From Caprimulgus europaeus (Eukaryota > Chordata > Aves > Caprimulgiformes > Caprimulgidae), in the NCBI GenBank assembly GCA_907165065.1, contig OU015526.1, positions 72,191,723 through 72,255,722 of the forward strand: a stretch of DNA of 64,000 nt, read 5' to 3'. Below the pieces are notes generated by a model, which worked only from the letters and a program-made list of their open reading frames with translations, made no database searches and had not been told where the DNA came from. Shown piece by piece: positions 27,408 to 38,248 of this stretch. Both the position numbers and the translations under genes were made by a program. The stretch's first letter is position 1. The number at the start of each line of letters is the position of its first letter.

Positions 27408-27592
27408 TCAGCTGCAACAGAAGGGACTGTGGCAGTAAACTGCTGACTGGTTATCCTTAGAGGATACAACTTCCCCGGAGGACAAGTGCTCAATGGTGCG
27501 CAGTACCATAGCTTCCCTCGAGATCCTGGTCTGCCTGCACAAAGCACAGATGAAAGCACAGGAGCAGCTACAAATCAGTGTGATAAATGCAA
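27408..27592 (-). other. Exon-like interval, minus strand (candidate terminal coding exon)
   Basis: On the minus strand, TTTGCTTCCTTCTTTCTAG forms a strong acceptor with AG at 27594-27593. From there one frame is open for about 60 codons to TGA at 27410-27408. It starts with a hydrophobic, Cys-rich segment (AFITLICSCSCAFICALC) followed by basic residues and a polar tail. That resembles the inner half of a membrane segment plus a short cytoplasmic tail. A second frame is also open, which weakens the coding argument. I do not recognise the protein, and I see no close AATAAA. It could be a real last exon, a noncoding exon or coincidence. Confidence 0.22.
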
Positions 27593-27834
27593 CTAGAAAG
27601 AAGGAAGCAAACACATAAGTATTAAACTGACAGCATGAGACTTGACAAGTGTGTAATTTTTTAGTACAAACAAAAATCTTTGCAAGTATATGTGAAAGCT
27701 CTAACAACCTCCATTACCACAATTTTACCACTGAAGTGGATAAAAGAGTCCTGTAATATTCTTGTAAGAAAGTGGCAGCAACAGTACGTTTGCATCATTT
27801 GCATGTCTTTATCCTTGAGGATCTATAAAAATTT

Positions 27835-27870
27835 AAATATACATATATATATAAATGTATATATATATTT
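27835..27870. repeat. Imperfect AT-repeat hairpin
   Basis: Alternating AT/TA sequence broken by AAATG in the middle, so the two arms can pair. Simple repeat-like tract. Confidence 0.75.
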
Positions 27871-30800
27871 TAACTAGCTATTAAAGAAGATTGCCCTCAG
27901 TAGCAGTAATGTCTGTATTTGGATTGAAAGTGATGCAAGCTCCAAAACTCTTGTTGAGTTCATAGGGCCATGGTCTTACCACTGGAACTTCCTAAAATGC
28001 ATTTGCTGTTAGTAGACACCATTAAATCTGCTGACTACATATGTATCTTGTCTTATTATTCAGTATAAGTATTCTGCTGTGCATTATAAACCCCGCAGTA
28101 CTAATCAGAAATTGTTACAGTGCTGCCATAAATGAAATATGAAAGAAGAAATATTTTAATTTTATTTTTTATGTTCAAGTCAAATTAACTTGAATATTAT
28201 TCTGGTTTATAGGTTAATAAAATACAAGATAAATTAATTACTAGCATAAATAAATATTTATAATGCAAGCACCATCATAACAACAACAAAAGAAAAAGCC
28301 TCTTGGTAGAAGTGCTTGCTCTGAAGGGCAAGAGATATGCCAACCTAATAACCTCACCAGGGGTTATGAAAAATTTGCACATTGCCTCACAGCCTAAGGT
28401 AAAGTCTTATGGTAGCCCTTCAAGTGGATGAAATGGAAAATGGAATGCATTGCAGAGGTACCGTTTATCTAAATCAGTGGAGACATTTCCTACTGCATTG
28501 ACCTTCAATGCATCTTGAGGAGTATAAAAAGCATTAAGGAACATTTTAAAAACACCCAGGGGTTTTCTTTATCTAGGTTTTCTCCCAGATCAAATAAACT
28601 GGAACTCTTTATTATAGATATTTCTCATATTTCAAGTTAATGTACATTTCTCTGCAGTACAGCCACCTAAATAGTCTTAACACTTCATGAGAGCCCTGAC
28701 AGTCTCCCAGAAATGTCATATTCCTTCCTCAACGAACATCCCTCAGAATGATAGCTTTGCAACATCCCTTTGCACTGACACTAACTGAAACAATTATCCT
28801 TAAGATGACCAGGATCAAGCAACAAAATGAGAAGACCAACATTTAACATCAACACAAGTACTAAAGAGCAGAAAACTATGAGTGTATGTAAAATGACATT
28901 CTATGTGTTAGAGTTCAAATGTGTGTATTCTCTTATTCCAGTGTTTATGAGAAATAATATTACCAACAAAAGGGCCATCTCTGTTACCTGACAGTAGAGC
29001 AAATTGTTCAGTCCTAGCTCTTTTCTCTTGAAGACTCAGAAGTAAATCAGGTAACAATGACATCAGCATCTAAGCCTATTAGCAGACCCTCAGTAGGCCG
29101 AAATGAGCATGTTTTTGAGTCTATAAGTCATCTTAGCACAACTGAATCACAGCCCATTCAGTTAACATCTATTTACAGAGGTAATCATGATCAGAAAACA
29201 ATATGCAGACATGAAATATAAAAAAATACTGCACTTACAATCTTTACACAATTTTCCTCTCTCAACTGTTTAATGTTGTTCCTTGTGAACTAAGTTTTTG
29301 CACCAGGACAAAATGGTAAAAGCAAGCTTTGCACACAGACTGCAATAGTGTTTCACCCATAGTGCTCTTTTTATCTGTAGGACTTCAAGAACTCTAACAT
29401 ATTAGCATGGCTTAAGTAAATAAAACAATGATAAACCCGCTTCTTATTCCTACTTATGGCAACGTATAGCACTGCGATAAGAGGTGGCTTCTTACTACAT
29501 GGGGTACCTTAATTTCTAAAAATTTCTTCAATCCCTGCATTCTGTCCAGTTATATAATGCAGTTTCATGGGAAATATTTGTAAGTAACATGAAATACAGA
29601 ATAAATAATACAAAAGGCTAAATTTAAATAATCTCTTTATCCATAGTCTCTCTTTTATTTAAATCACTCCTCACTTCTGTCATTATAAAATTCTGTTTGC
29701 ATCTGAATTTGAGTCTTTCCATACTTCCTTTTGCTTTCTTCAAAAGCTCTAAGTTTTACCTAGCTAAACATTTCTTAGATCTTTTTCCAAATTTCTCAAC
29801 AAAGGTATGCTTGATTTTAAGCAGAAAATTGTCAAAAGTCTAAAAGTAAATTGACGTATTTCATAAAAATAATGAAATTAGGTATGTAAAGGCTTTCATT
29901 TAATACCATGGGAGTGGTATTATATAAAAGGTAAATTTTATCAAGTATGGACATGTGCATTCCAAGCTCTTTCTATTATTTTCATATTAAAAATATCAAA
30001 CTTATGTTTTACATGCACGTTTTACAATTTCAGGTTCAATACATCTGAGTTTATTAATTTCTGCATACCATTAGTAACTTCTGTACTGCTGCACTGTATA
30101 ATTCTTATTTTAGTTCAGTGTAGTTTTTTTTCACTATTCAGCCATTTTTCCCTATTACACTTCTAAAGCAGTGGATTATTTATGAAAAGTCTAAAAGATA
30201 CATGTTTTTCTGCTTAATAAGTAAACTGCAGAGAGCAATTATAATCATCACTCAGATCACAAGATTATTCCTTTACAACATCAGCACAGAACAAGAGCAG
30301 AACAAACACAGTTATCAAAGAACATTGGAAATACATTGTCTTAAGATTTGTCATGGGAATTCACATTTTACATCCATAACTAACAAAACAGCTGCTTTTA
30401 AAATTCAGGGTAAAGAACTGTGTGTCTTGCCTGCCTGTTTCATTGAGTCCTTGGCATCTTGTCTTTAAATTCAATGCATGGAGGAGTTCTTGACTATTAT
30501 CCTCTCCTCTTCTCAAAGTTAATGTGAGTCATTTAAACACTTGACACCAGTAATAATTTATTTATATTTAAAATATTTGTAGCTCAAGCAATGTATGGTT
30601 CACTTGACCACATTCCATAGCTGTGCTGCTGTACCTGAATAGTTCTGCAGCACTCCACCTTTTGTGCATATTGCATGCTTTAAAGCTGTCTAGTGTAACA
30701 GATAAATCTGGGCGATCATGTATTTTGTAATGATTTCTCTTGACATTCTCAATTACATTTTTGGAGAGACTTGAGTACAACATTTCCTGCAGTTCCCTCA

Positions 30801-32677
30801 ACAGATAGCATACATTTTGTTAAACTGCAACAGAGTGCTGTGCAACATTTGTTTGCTGAGCAGTTAAATCTGGTTACACCATCAAAAAGTAGAAAGTGAA
30901 ATTGTATCAAATTTCACCATCAGTAATTAATTTGTTATTTTGAAGAGAAATAGTAAGAGTCAAGCTACAAACAAGATTAAATTCACATAATCACAGCACA
31001 GAAACATTTCTTTGCATTTCCTACAAATTAGTGTGGAGTGCAAACCATAATATAAGAAAGCAACTAAATATAAGGGGGCCTTGGTAACATTTTTGTCAAC
31101 AGGCTGGAAGTTAAAGAAGGTATGAAGCCAGTGCTCTGAAACACCACCTAACAAGGTAAATTTCTATGTACATAGAAACTTCTTACATACTACATGGAAA
31201 GCTGGATTGCTAGGGTGATGGGAAGTTAATGGATTGAAATCTTTGCATGTGAAAGATTATATATGTTGAAAAATCATAAATTGGCTTCATTTTGGGGGGG
31301 GTTGTTTTTCAAGGGTTGGTTATGGTGTGGGTAATATTGCTCAATAGCTGACCTAATAAGACATTCCCTAAAATCTTGATTTTTCACTAAATTCCCAATT
31401 TATAGGAGGTCTCCTTTTGATAAGTATTTTTAGTTCCATGCAAAACCAGAGTGGAGAAAAAAAAATAAGGAACTCCATACCCACATTAAGAATGTCCTAG
31501 TGCCAACGACTCCTATTTAAGTCAGTCTCTGAGCACTTACAGTAGAGCATTATACACAGGATGTCTTGAGACAGAAAGATGAAAGGCTTGGTTTTGAAAG
31601 TTGAGCCTGAAATACCTTTGCTTTGGTGTTCCCAACTATAAAGAAGAGTAATAGCATGTCCCTCCCACAAATAAACTCTGAGATGATACAGGCAACTATT
31701 AGAGAGGTACTTGCATAACACAGTGATAAATACTACATTTATTTGTTATAAAAATAAAACACATTTTGGTCCATAATATAAGCAGACTGAGTTCTATATT
31801 TGTACTGAAGTTATTTTTGGACAACCATGGTCCCAGTTGATTTCAAAGCAGCATATATACAGTCAAACATATATGGCCTTGAAATAGTGCCCTTCTGATG
31901 CAAACAATACATAGGTGTACTAAGTACTACTGCCATGAGAAAAGGATGAGAAGAGTTACTAAATGGAGGATCAGCAAGTGGAGTTTCTTTTAGCGTATGG
32001 GTGTAATTAAATGCAACATGAAGAATGGAAGGAGCTCATACAGCCTGTGGATTGTTGACTATACACATTTTCAAAGTGGTACTCACAAGCATATTTCTCT
32101 GATCTTTTTTCAAATCATGCATTGTTTTACCTTTTCTGTATTTAATTTATTTTCATTTCTCATCTTTGACAGCTTATCACCATCTCTCCCTTATTAAACC
32201 CATTTTATTTTCTCTCTTCTTACTTCTGCTTAGTGGCTGTCATAAACCCTAAGTTACCCACAGTTTTTTTCTCTGACTTTCCCTAAGACTTTTCTCATCT
32301 TTTTCTTAAGAACTGTATCTCATATTTAAATTCACTTGCAGGATGTCAGCAGCTTCTCAAGGTTGTTTCTAGTTTTTCTCCAGCATTACATTCCACTAAA
32401 CATAATATGTCACCCAGTGCAAGACCTGCTTATGTACAAGGCAGAAAATATTTGCCAGTCTAGTAGGGACATCCCATCTGCAGGAGATGCCATTTCCTCC
32501 CCACCGCAAACAGCTTGGATCTCCAAATATGAAACCAATAAAACTTATTGTTCATCACAGGATTTCAGTGATCTTATTATAGAGAATAATTGAATATGGT
32601 GACAAACTGTCCAAGGAGCATGCCCTGGGCTGCAGGAACAGAGCACTTTCTACATTCTGCTGAGTTGTTCCTTCCAG

Positions 32678-32769
32678 AAGCAGCAACTCATGTCAGTGAT
32701 TAACAAGAAGCTGGTGCAGATTCAGCACAGTTGGAGGCCAGCAAATTACAAGCTGCAGTTGCAACTGCA
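32678..32769 (+). other. Exon-like interval, plus strand (best splice context in the window)
   Basis: Seen: a long pyrimidine-rich acceptor (CTGAGTTGTTCCTTCCAG, AG at 32676-32677), a plausible CTGCTGA branch region just upstream, and 92 nt of GC-balanced sequence. A GTAAGT donor follows at 32770-32775. Exactly one of the three frames is open throughout (30 codons, rich in Gln, Lys and Leu, starting KQQLMSVINKK); the other two meet stops within 30 nt. An internal coding exon of this length is ordinary, but the product is not recognised and neighbouring exons were not found. A lncRNA exon is equally compatible. The minus strand also has an open frame here, so openness alone is weak evidence. 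Confidence 0.3.
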
Positions 32770-33531
32770 GTAAGTGAATTTAAAATCAGATATTGTAAAC
32801 TTTTTAAAATGGAAGTTGGGGGGAAAGTGGAAAGTTCTAAAGCATTGTAACTGGATTTTAAAAGTTGTAAAAATTTTTCTACACTCATATTTGAGGAAAT
32901 TTCTCCAGCAAGTTTTATTCACACTCTAATAATTTACATTAACAACCTATCTTCAGTGGCAGCAAATCACACTCATTTTTTTTTTATTTTTTTCTTTAAA
33001 GAGCATTTAGATAAAAATAATTTTAGCACTCTTCCTTCAGTAATTTGGATATAGTGGCTAGTTGATATAGATTTGCCTTAGAAATAAATATGCTTTCACT
33101 GCGATAATATTGTTTTAACTGTTGTCTCACATCATAAGCATGACAAATTTTTGGACAAAATTATATGTTGTCCCATTCTTCTTCAGCTTTAGGAAAAAAG
33201 AAAGAGTCACTAAAAGAAAAGAAGAATTTTAGGACGATTATTTTCAGGTTCATTGGCTTAAATTTTATAATACTTACACTATAGTTCTGCCATATATTGT
33301 CATTGATAATATGATCATCTCATATGGCATTTGACTTTTCCTGTTGTCTCACTTGATTGAGAATTCCTGCAAATAATATTTTTATGTCATTTGTATGTTT
33401 TTACAACCAAAATAAATTTATTAAATCCCCCAAGCCTTGCCCAGCTTTCATTCTGGAAAAATGATATCCCTTGAGTTCTTCCAGGAATCTGCTCAATAAT
33501 GGTAATAATTTAATTAATGTATGGAATATGC
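32770..33531. other. AT-rich DNA, nothing recognised
   Basis: No repeat ends or coding similarity; a T-rich run lies near 32978-32996. The stretch ends at the CR1 octamer tail. Confidence 0.6.
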
Positions 33532-35522
33532 ATAGAATCATAAAATCATAGAATGGTTTGGGCTGGAAGGGACCTTAAAGCTCATCCAGTTCCAACCCCC
33601 CTGCCATCAGCAGGGACACCTTCCACTAGACCAGGTTGCTCAAAGCTTCATCCAACCTGGCCTTGAACACTTCCAGGGAGGGGACATTCACAGCTTCTCT
33701 GGGCAACCTGTTCCACTGTCTGACCACCCTCACAGTGAACAATTTCTTTCCAATATCTAATCTAAACCTACCCTCTTCCAGTTTAAAGCCATTTCCCCTT
33801 GTCCTGTCATTAACTGCCCTTATGAAAAGTCCTTCCCCAGCTTTCCTGTAGGCCCCCTTCAGGTATTGGAAGACCGCTATGAGATCTCCCCGGAGCCGTT
33901 TCTTCTTGAGGCTGAACAGCCCCAACTCTCTCAGCCTGTCCTCATAGGAGAGGTGCTCCAGCCCTTGGATCATCCTCGTGGCCTCCTCTGGACTTGTTCC
34001 AACTGGTCCATGTCTCTCTTCTGTTGGGGGCTCCAGAACTGGACATAGTACTCCAGGTGAGGCCTTACAAGAGTGGTGTAGAGGGGGAGAATCACCTCCC
34101 TTGACCTGCTGGCCACACTTCTCTTGATGCAGCCCAGGATACGGTTATTGGCCTTCTGGACTGCAGGCGCACGTTGCCGGCTCATGTTGAACTTCTCATC
34201 CACCACCACTCCCAAGCCCTTCCCTTTGGAGCTGGCCTCAAGCCACTCATTGCCCAGCCTGTAGTTGTGCTTGGGGTTGCCCCAACCCAAATGCAGGACC
34301 TTGCATTTGGCCTTGTTGAACTTCATGAGGTTAGCACAGGCCCACCTCTCAAGCCTGTCAAGGTCCCTCGGGATGGCATCCTGTCCCCCCAGTGTGTCAA
34401 CCACACCACACAGCTTGGTGTCATCGGCAAACTTGCTGAGGGTGCACTCAATCCCACTGTCCATGTCACTGACAAAGATGTTGAAGAGCACCAGTCCCAA
34501 TACCGAACCTTGAGGGACACCACTCGTCACCGGTTTCCACTCAGACTTTGAGCTGTTGACCACAACTTTTTGAGTGCGACCATACAGCCCGTTCCTTATC
34601 CACTGAGTGGTCTGTCTGTCAAACTCACATGTTTCCAATTTGGAGATAAGAATGCCATGTGGGACAGCGTCAAATGCCTTGCACAAGTCCAGGTAGATGA
34701 CATCAGTTGCTTTGGCCTTGTCCACCAATGTTGTAACCCCATCATAAAACGCCACCAGACTGGTCAGGCACGATTTGCCCCTGGTGAAGCCATGTTGGTT
34801 GTCACCAATCACCTTCTCATTCTCCATGTGCCTTAGCATAGTTTCTAGGAGTATCTGCTCCATGATCTTGCCTGGCACTGAGGTGAGACTGACCAGCTTG
34901 TAGTTCCCCGGGTCTTCCTTGTTTCCCTTTTTAAAAATGGGGTTTATGTTCCCCCTTTTCCAGTCTATGGGAACTTCACCAGACTGCCAGGACTTCTCAA
35001 ATATGATGGATAGAGGCTTTGCAACTTCATCCGCCAGTTCCCTCAGGACCCATAGATGCATCCCATCAGGTCCCATGGACTTGTGCACCTTCAGGTTCCT
35101 TAGGTGGTCCCAAACCTGATCTTCTCCTACAGTGGGCAGCTTTTCATTCTCCTGGACCCGTCCTTGGATTTCTAGGACTTGGGCAGTGTGGCACGAGTCC
35201 TTGCTGGTGAAGACTGAGGCAAAAAGTCATTGAGCACCTCAGCCTTCTCAATGTCCTGGGTGACCAGATCTCCTGTCGCCTTCTGGAGAGGGCCCACATT
35301 TCCCCTAGTTTTCCTTTTCTCCCCAGCATACCTATAAAAGATTTTTTTGTTGCCATTGACATCTCTGGCCAAATTTAATTCTGTCAGGGCCTTGGCTTTC
35401 CTAACCTGATCCCTGGCCACTCGGGCAATTTCTCAGTATTCATCCCAGGTTACCTGTCCTTCCCTCCACCCTCTATAGGCTTCCTTCTTGATCCTAAGTT
35501 TGTTCAGGATCCTCCTGTCCAT

Positions 35523-35527
35523 CCATG
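35523..35527. repeat. Target-site duplication CCATG, left copy
   Basis: CCATG directly abuts the LTR start TGTTCCG. An identical CCATG at 36287-36291 follows the other end. Removing the LTR and one copy restores an uninterrupted CR1 sequence, which confirms both boundaries. Confidence 0.93.
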
Positions 35528-36286
35528 TGTTCCGATCCAATGTCGGGACCATTCAAATGTCCTGATCTGATGTTGGAGAAAGGTTTTGATACGATCCCAA
35601 GAGCGAGATTAAGACACAAACGAGATCAAATGCTGTACTCCCGAAACACCGTTTATTATCAAAAGAAAAAGAAATAAAGGGGGTAGCGATAGGACAGAAT
35701 GGAAAGAAAGATGGAAATCAAGCAAGGAGTCCGGATAGGGCAGCAAGAATAGTCACCACCACGGGTCCAGCGGCGAGGCGACGGTGAAGGGGCGGGTGAG
35801 GAGGTCTCAGTTGCTTGTTCCAGCAGTGGTGCTGTCAGGCAGTCAGGTGGTCGTCCTCTCTGTCCCTCTTCTTCTCTCTCTTTCTCCCCTGCTTGCTGTT
35901 GCCCATGCAGGTCCTCCTTAAGTACCCCTTTGAGGGCTGTGGTTTCCATAGCAATGGCAAGTCTCTTTGTGCCCCCCAGCACTGGGGCAGGGACATGTCC
36001 GGGCAGAAGACCTCCCGCAGGCAGGGCATCTTCACAAGTGGGCAAACGATCTTGCAAACAATCTTTCAGACAAGTCAATAGTGCAGCTCCTCACGTCACC
36101 CCGTGGCTCAAAGATTGTCTTATGGGCAGGGCGCCTTCACAAGTCGGGGTTTCCAGAACCCAATGGTCTTGTGACTGTCCTTGCAAGAAATCTTTGAGAC
36201 AAGTCAATAGTGCAGTTCCTCACATCACCCCGGAAAACGATCTTGCAAACAATCTTTGAGACAAGTCAATAGTGCAGTTCCTCACA
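35528..36286 (-). mobile_element. Solo LTR (endogenous retrovirus-derived) nested in CR1, minus strand
   Basis: A 759-bp unit with TG...CA ends (plus-strand edges TGTTCCGATCC and CTCACA) and an exact 5-bp CCATG duplication. Orientation is minus. On that strand it begins TGTGAGGAACTGC, has AATAAA at 35657-35652, and then a U5-like segment of about 125 bases to the end. No gag, pol or primer-binding/internal sequence is present, so it is a recombined solo LTR. The 5-bp duplication fits ERVL-like or some ERV1-like integrases; I do not name the family. The U3 part is distinctly GC-richer than the window and contains three related copies of its own first ~50 bp. It is younger than the CR1 it interrupts. 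Confidence 0.93.
36048..36286 (-). repeat. Triplicated U3 motif within the nested LTR
   Basis: Three related copies of about 50 bp share the core GACAAGTCAATAGTGCAG on the plus strand: roughly 36048-36103, 36181-36232 and 36239-36286. The last copy is the terminus of the LTR itself (its 5' end on the minus strand). Copies 2 and 3 are adjacent; copy 1 lies about 80 bp away, with related CTTCACAAGT-type sequence between. This repeat sits where U3 enhancers normally lie, so a regulatory role is an inference. Confidence 0.85.
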
Positions 36287-36291
36287 CCATG
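36287..36291. repeat. Target-site duplication CCATG, right copy
   Basis: Identical to 35523-35527; marks the other edge of the nested LTR, after which CR1 linker sequence resumes (CAGGCCTCCTG). Confidence 0.93.
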
Positions 36292-36553
36292 CAGGCCTCC
36301 TGCTGTTTCTGCCTGCCTTCCTCTTTGTAGGGATGCATCATTCCCAGGCTTGGAGGAAGAGATCTCTGAGTATGTTCCAAATGTCCTGCACCCCTCTTCC
36401 TTCCAGGAATTCATCCCATGGTACATGACCAAGCAGATCCCTGAAGAGGTCAAAGTCTGCTCTCCTGAAATCCAGGGTGGTAAGCTTACAGTACACTTTC
36501 TTCACTGCCCTGAGGATCTTGAATTCCAACATTTCATGGTCAGTGCAATGAGC

Positions 36554-37949
36554 ATGTAAGAAGCAGAGATTTCTGATAGCAGAAGGCACTTTAATCTATC
36601 AGGTAGTTGTAACAAAATTCAAGGGCTAGAAACCAATATCTTGACAAGTCCAGAAAAAGCGGTGCACACAACTTTTCCAGGAATGTACATAATTCTCTGC
36701 AATTTATAGACTCTTAACTGATGTTGAAGGTCACAAATTCATGCCATGAGGTATACATTTGCTACAGAAAAAAACTGTAAACTGCACCAGATTGTGATTT
36801 AAATGCATTCTGCATAGACCGGACTATGAAGAAGGTCAAATAATGTAGAAGGTCATAGTGGTTCCTCCTTTTAAATCTACCACTTAGTCCTGTGTACTTT
36901 CTGTGAAAAGTAAATATTAAATATTATTCTTTGTTTTGGAAGAATTTAATGTCTACTTGCATAGCAAAATTAGAAAGTTGCAGAACATTCTTTATTCAGC
37001 TAGTGTGCTATTAAGTACAATAAATACAGCAAGTATAACAATTTCTTATGAACTTAAGAATGGAATCTGTTGTGAAGCCTACACTGCACAGTTTTCAGCA
37101 GTCTTTGCATATTGATTGTAGTTATCCAATTTAAATTACTACATACCTATGGGAAGCTCAGATTTCTTAAGGCACGGGGATTACCTAGTTGCAGTAATGT
37201 CTTAACTGTTGTTTCCATTACCTTAGGACCTCCTTCCTTTGCCAGATAAAATACCATTTACTACTGCCAAATCAGATAGTCTCATTTTGTTTTCAGAATC
37301 TTTCAGGGTTAACTCTCTCTGTATTGAAGCTCTTTTAGTCAGACATTATTATCTAGTGTGTATTTGTATACCATTTAGCAGAGAAAGGCTCTCACCTAAG
37401 CAGATATTACTGCAAAATACACATAAAACAATAAAAACTAACACGAAAATATCAAAGACAGACTTTAGCTACTTTTTTTAAATATCCTCTGCTGCTGACT
37501 TGGATTTTGTAAACTACTTAATATTTGCTAACATTCTCGCAAGAGACCAAGAAATTAAAATACTATAGTTATTAAGTACCTCAAAAGTCACCAACCCATT
37601 AGCTGCATTAAAGAAAAATACTGCAAAGCTTAACTTATAGAAACTCATGACTCACAATCTTAAATTTCAATTCAATACAAAACAGAAATCAAACTCATTT
37701 TTAATCTTAAAAAATTGAGAGATAAATATATTTATCTACCAGAAGGTCACCGCGGTTTTCTATTTCCAGTCCAGAAACAAGTTCCACTGAAAAACTGAAA
37801 ATCCACCAAAATCAAGAACAATAGTGAAAATGCAGACAAGCCCATCACTGTGGAAAACTAAACAGGCACCATTTTAATGTAAGCCTAGTATCAAATCAGT
37901 GAATGCATTACTTTCTACAAGTGTTTATATTTTTGTTTCCCTTTTCCAG
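36554..37949. other. AT-rich noncoding DNA, nothing recognised
   Basis: Begins where CR1 similarity ends; no further repeat ends or coding similarity. It ends at the strong acceptor before 37950. Confidence 0.6.
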
Positions 37950-38248
37950 CTTTCAAAGATGCAGGAGGAACTACAGATTCCAGATAGCACCCAGCTAAAC
38001 ATCTCTGTTCTGATCTCATCAGTCGTGCTGGAGATGGAACTAGGAAAAGAGAAACATATATCTCAGAAGTACAGCAGTAACTTTTTGCAGCTTGGTCTTA
38101 TGCACACCACTGCCAGACATAATAAATCCAGATTAAAGAGAGTCTGAGATAACCCACATAAAGAACTGTTCATTGAGCTCATATAATCTATAACGCAGCC
38201 AATGAGCATGGAAGCAAGCTATTAAGCATGAACTCTACAACTGCCTTG
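37950..38248 (+). other. Exon-like interval, plus strand (candidate lncRNA or UTR exon)
   Basis: A strong pyrimidine tract (TTTTTGTTTCCCTTTTCCAG, AG at 37948-37949) precedes 299 nt that end at TTG|GTAAGT (donor 38249-38254, perfect at +1 to +6). One frame is open for about 66 codons from the acceptor (LSKMQEELQIPDSTQ...) and stops at 38145-38147; the other two stop within about 50 nt. All three frames are closed before the donor, so an internal coding role is unlikely. A noncoding-transcript exon, or a UTR exon containing a stop, fits. Product not recognised. Confidence 0.3.

Larger units (their letters stand above)
23742..32677. other. AT-rich noncoding DNA with one exon-like interval
   Basis: Apart from the 27408-27592 interval and the AT-rich repeat listed separately, I see only short unrecognised open frames (largest 115 and 112 codons, at 24109-24456 minus and 26073-26411 plus). 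No CR1 tail, LTR termini or structural RNA signatures were found. Confidence 0.55.
33532..36553 (-). mobile_element. CR1 LINE retrotransposon, 5'-truncated, minus strand, split by an LTR insertion
   Basis: Read on the minus strand the element runs from about 36553 down to 33532. Its 3' end is the avian CR1 tail: GGTCCCTTCCAGCCCAAACC followed by three ATTCTATG-type octamers (33532-33555). Upstream lies the ORF2 coding remnant: EN-RT linker, reverse transcriptase and C-terminal domain. The endonuclease domain and all of ORF1 are missing, the usual result of incomplete reverse transcription. A complete solo LTR sits inside the copy at 35528-36286. Without it the CR1 is about 2.26 kb. The 5' boundary is where linker similarity fades near 36553 and is uncertain by tens of bases. 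Confidence 0.95.
33626..36553 (-). pseudogene. CR1 ORF2 remnant (reverse transcriptase)
   Basis: In a working CR1, ORF2 makes an endonuclease/reverse transcriptase that copies its RNA at the target site. Here the N-terminal endonuclease is absent. The remnant begins in the EN-RT linker (residues such as LDFRRADFDLFRDLLG, minus strand around 36480-36350), is interrupted by the LTR, and resumes at 35522. An in-frame TGA lies near 35440 (before ARVARDQ), and a frame change occurs between 35172 and 35088. A 372-codon uninterrupted frame (35088-33970) then carries the RT core. It contains DLCKAFD (residues 134-140), GVPQGSVLG (190-198) and the catalytic FADD (220-223). The frame ends because one G appears lost near 33980, and the C-terminal part continues in another frame (33973-33626) to the normal stop. 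The remnant is not functional. Confidence 0.93.

Noticed and set aside
35659..36078. 139-codon minus-strand and overlapping plus-strand frames as genes
   Set aside because: All lie within the nested solo LTR and have low-complexity Pro/Arg/Ser composition; no retroviral protein is recognisable.
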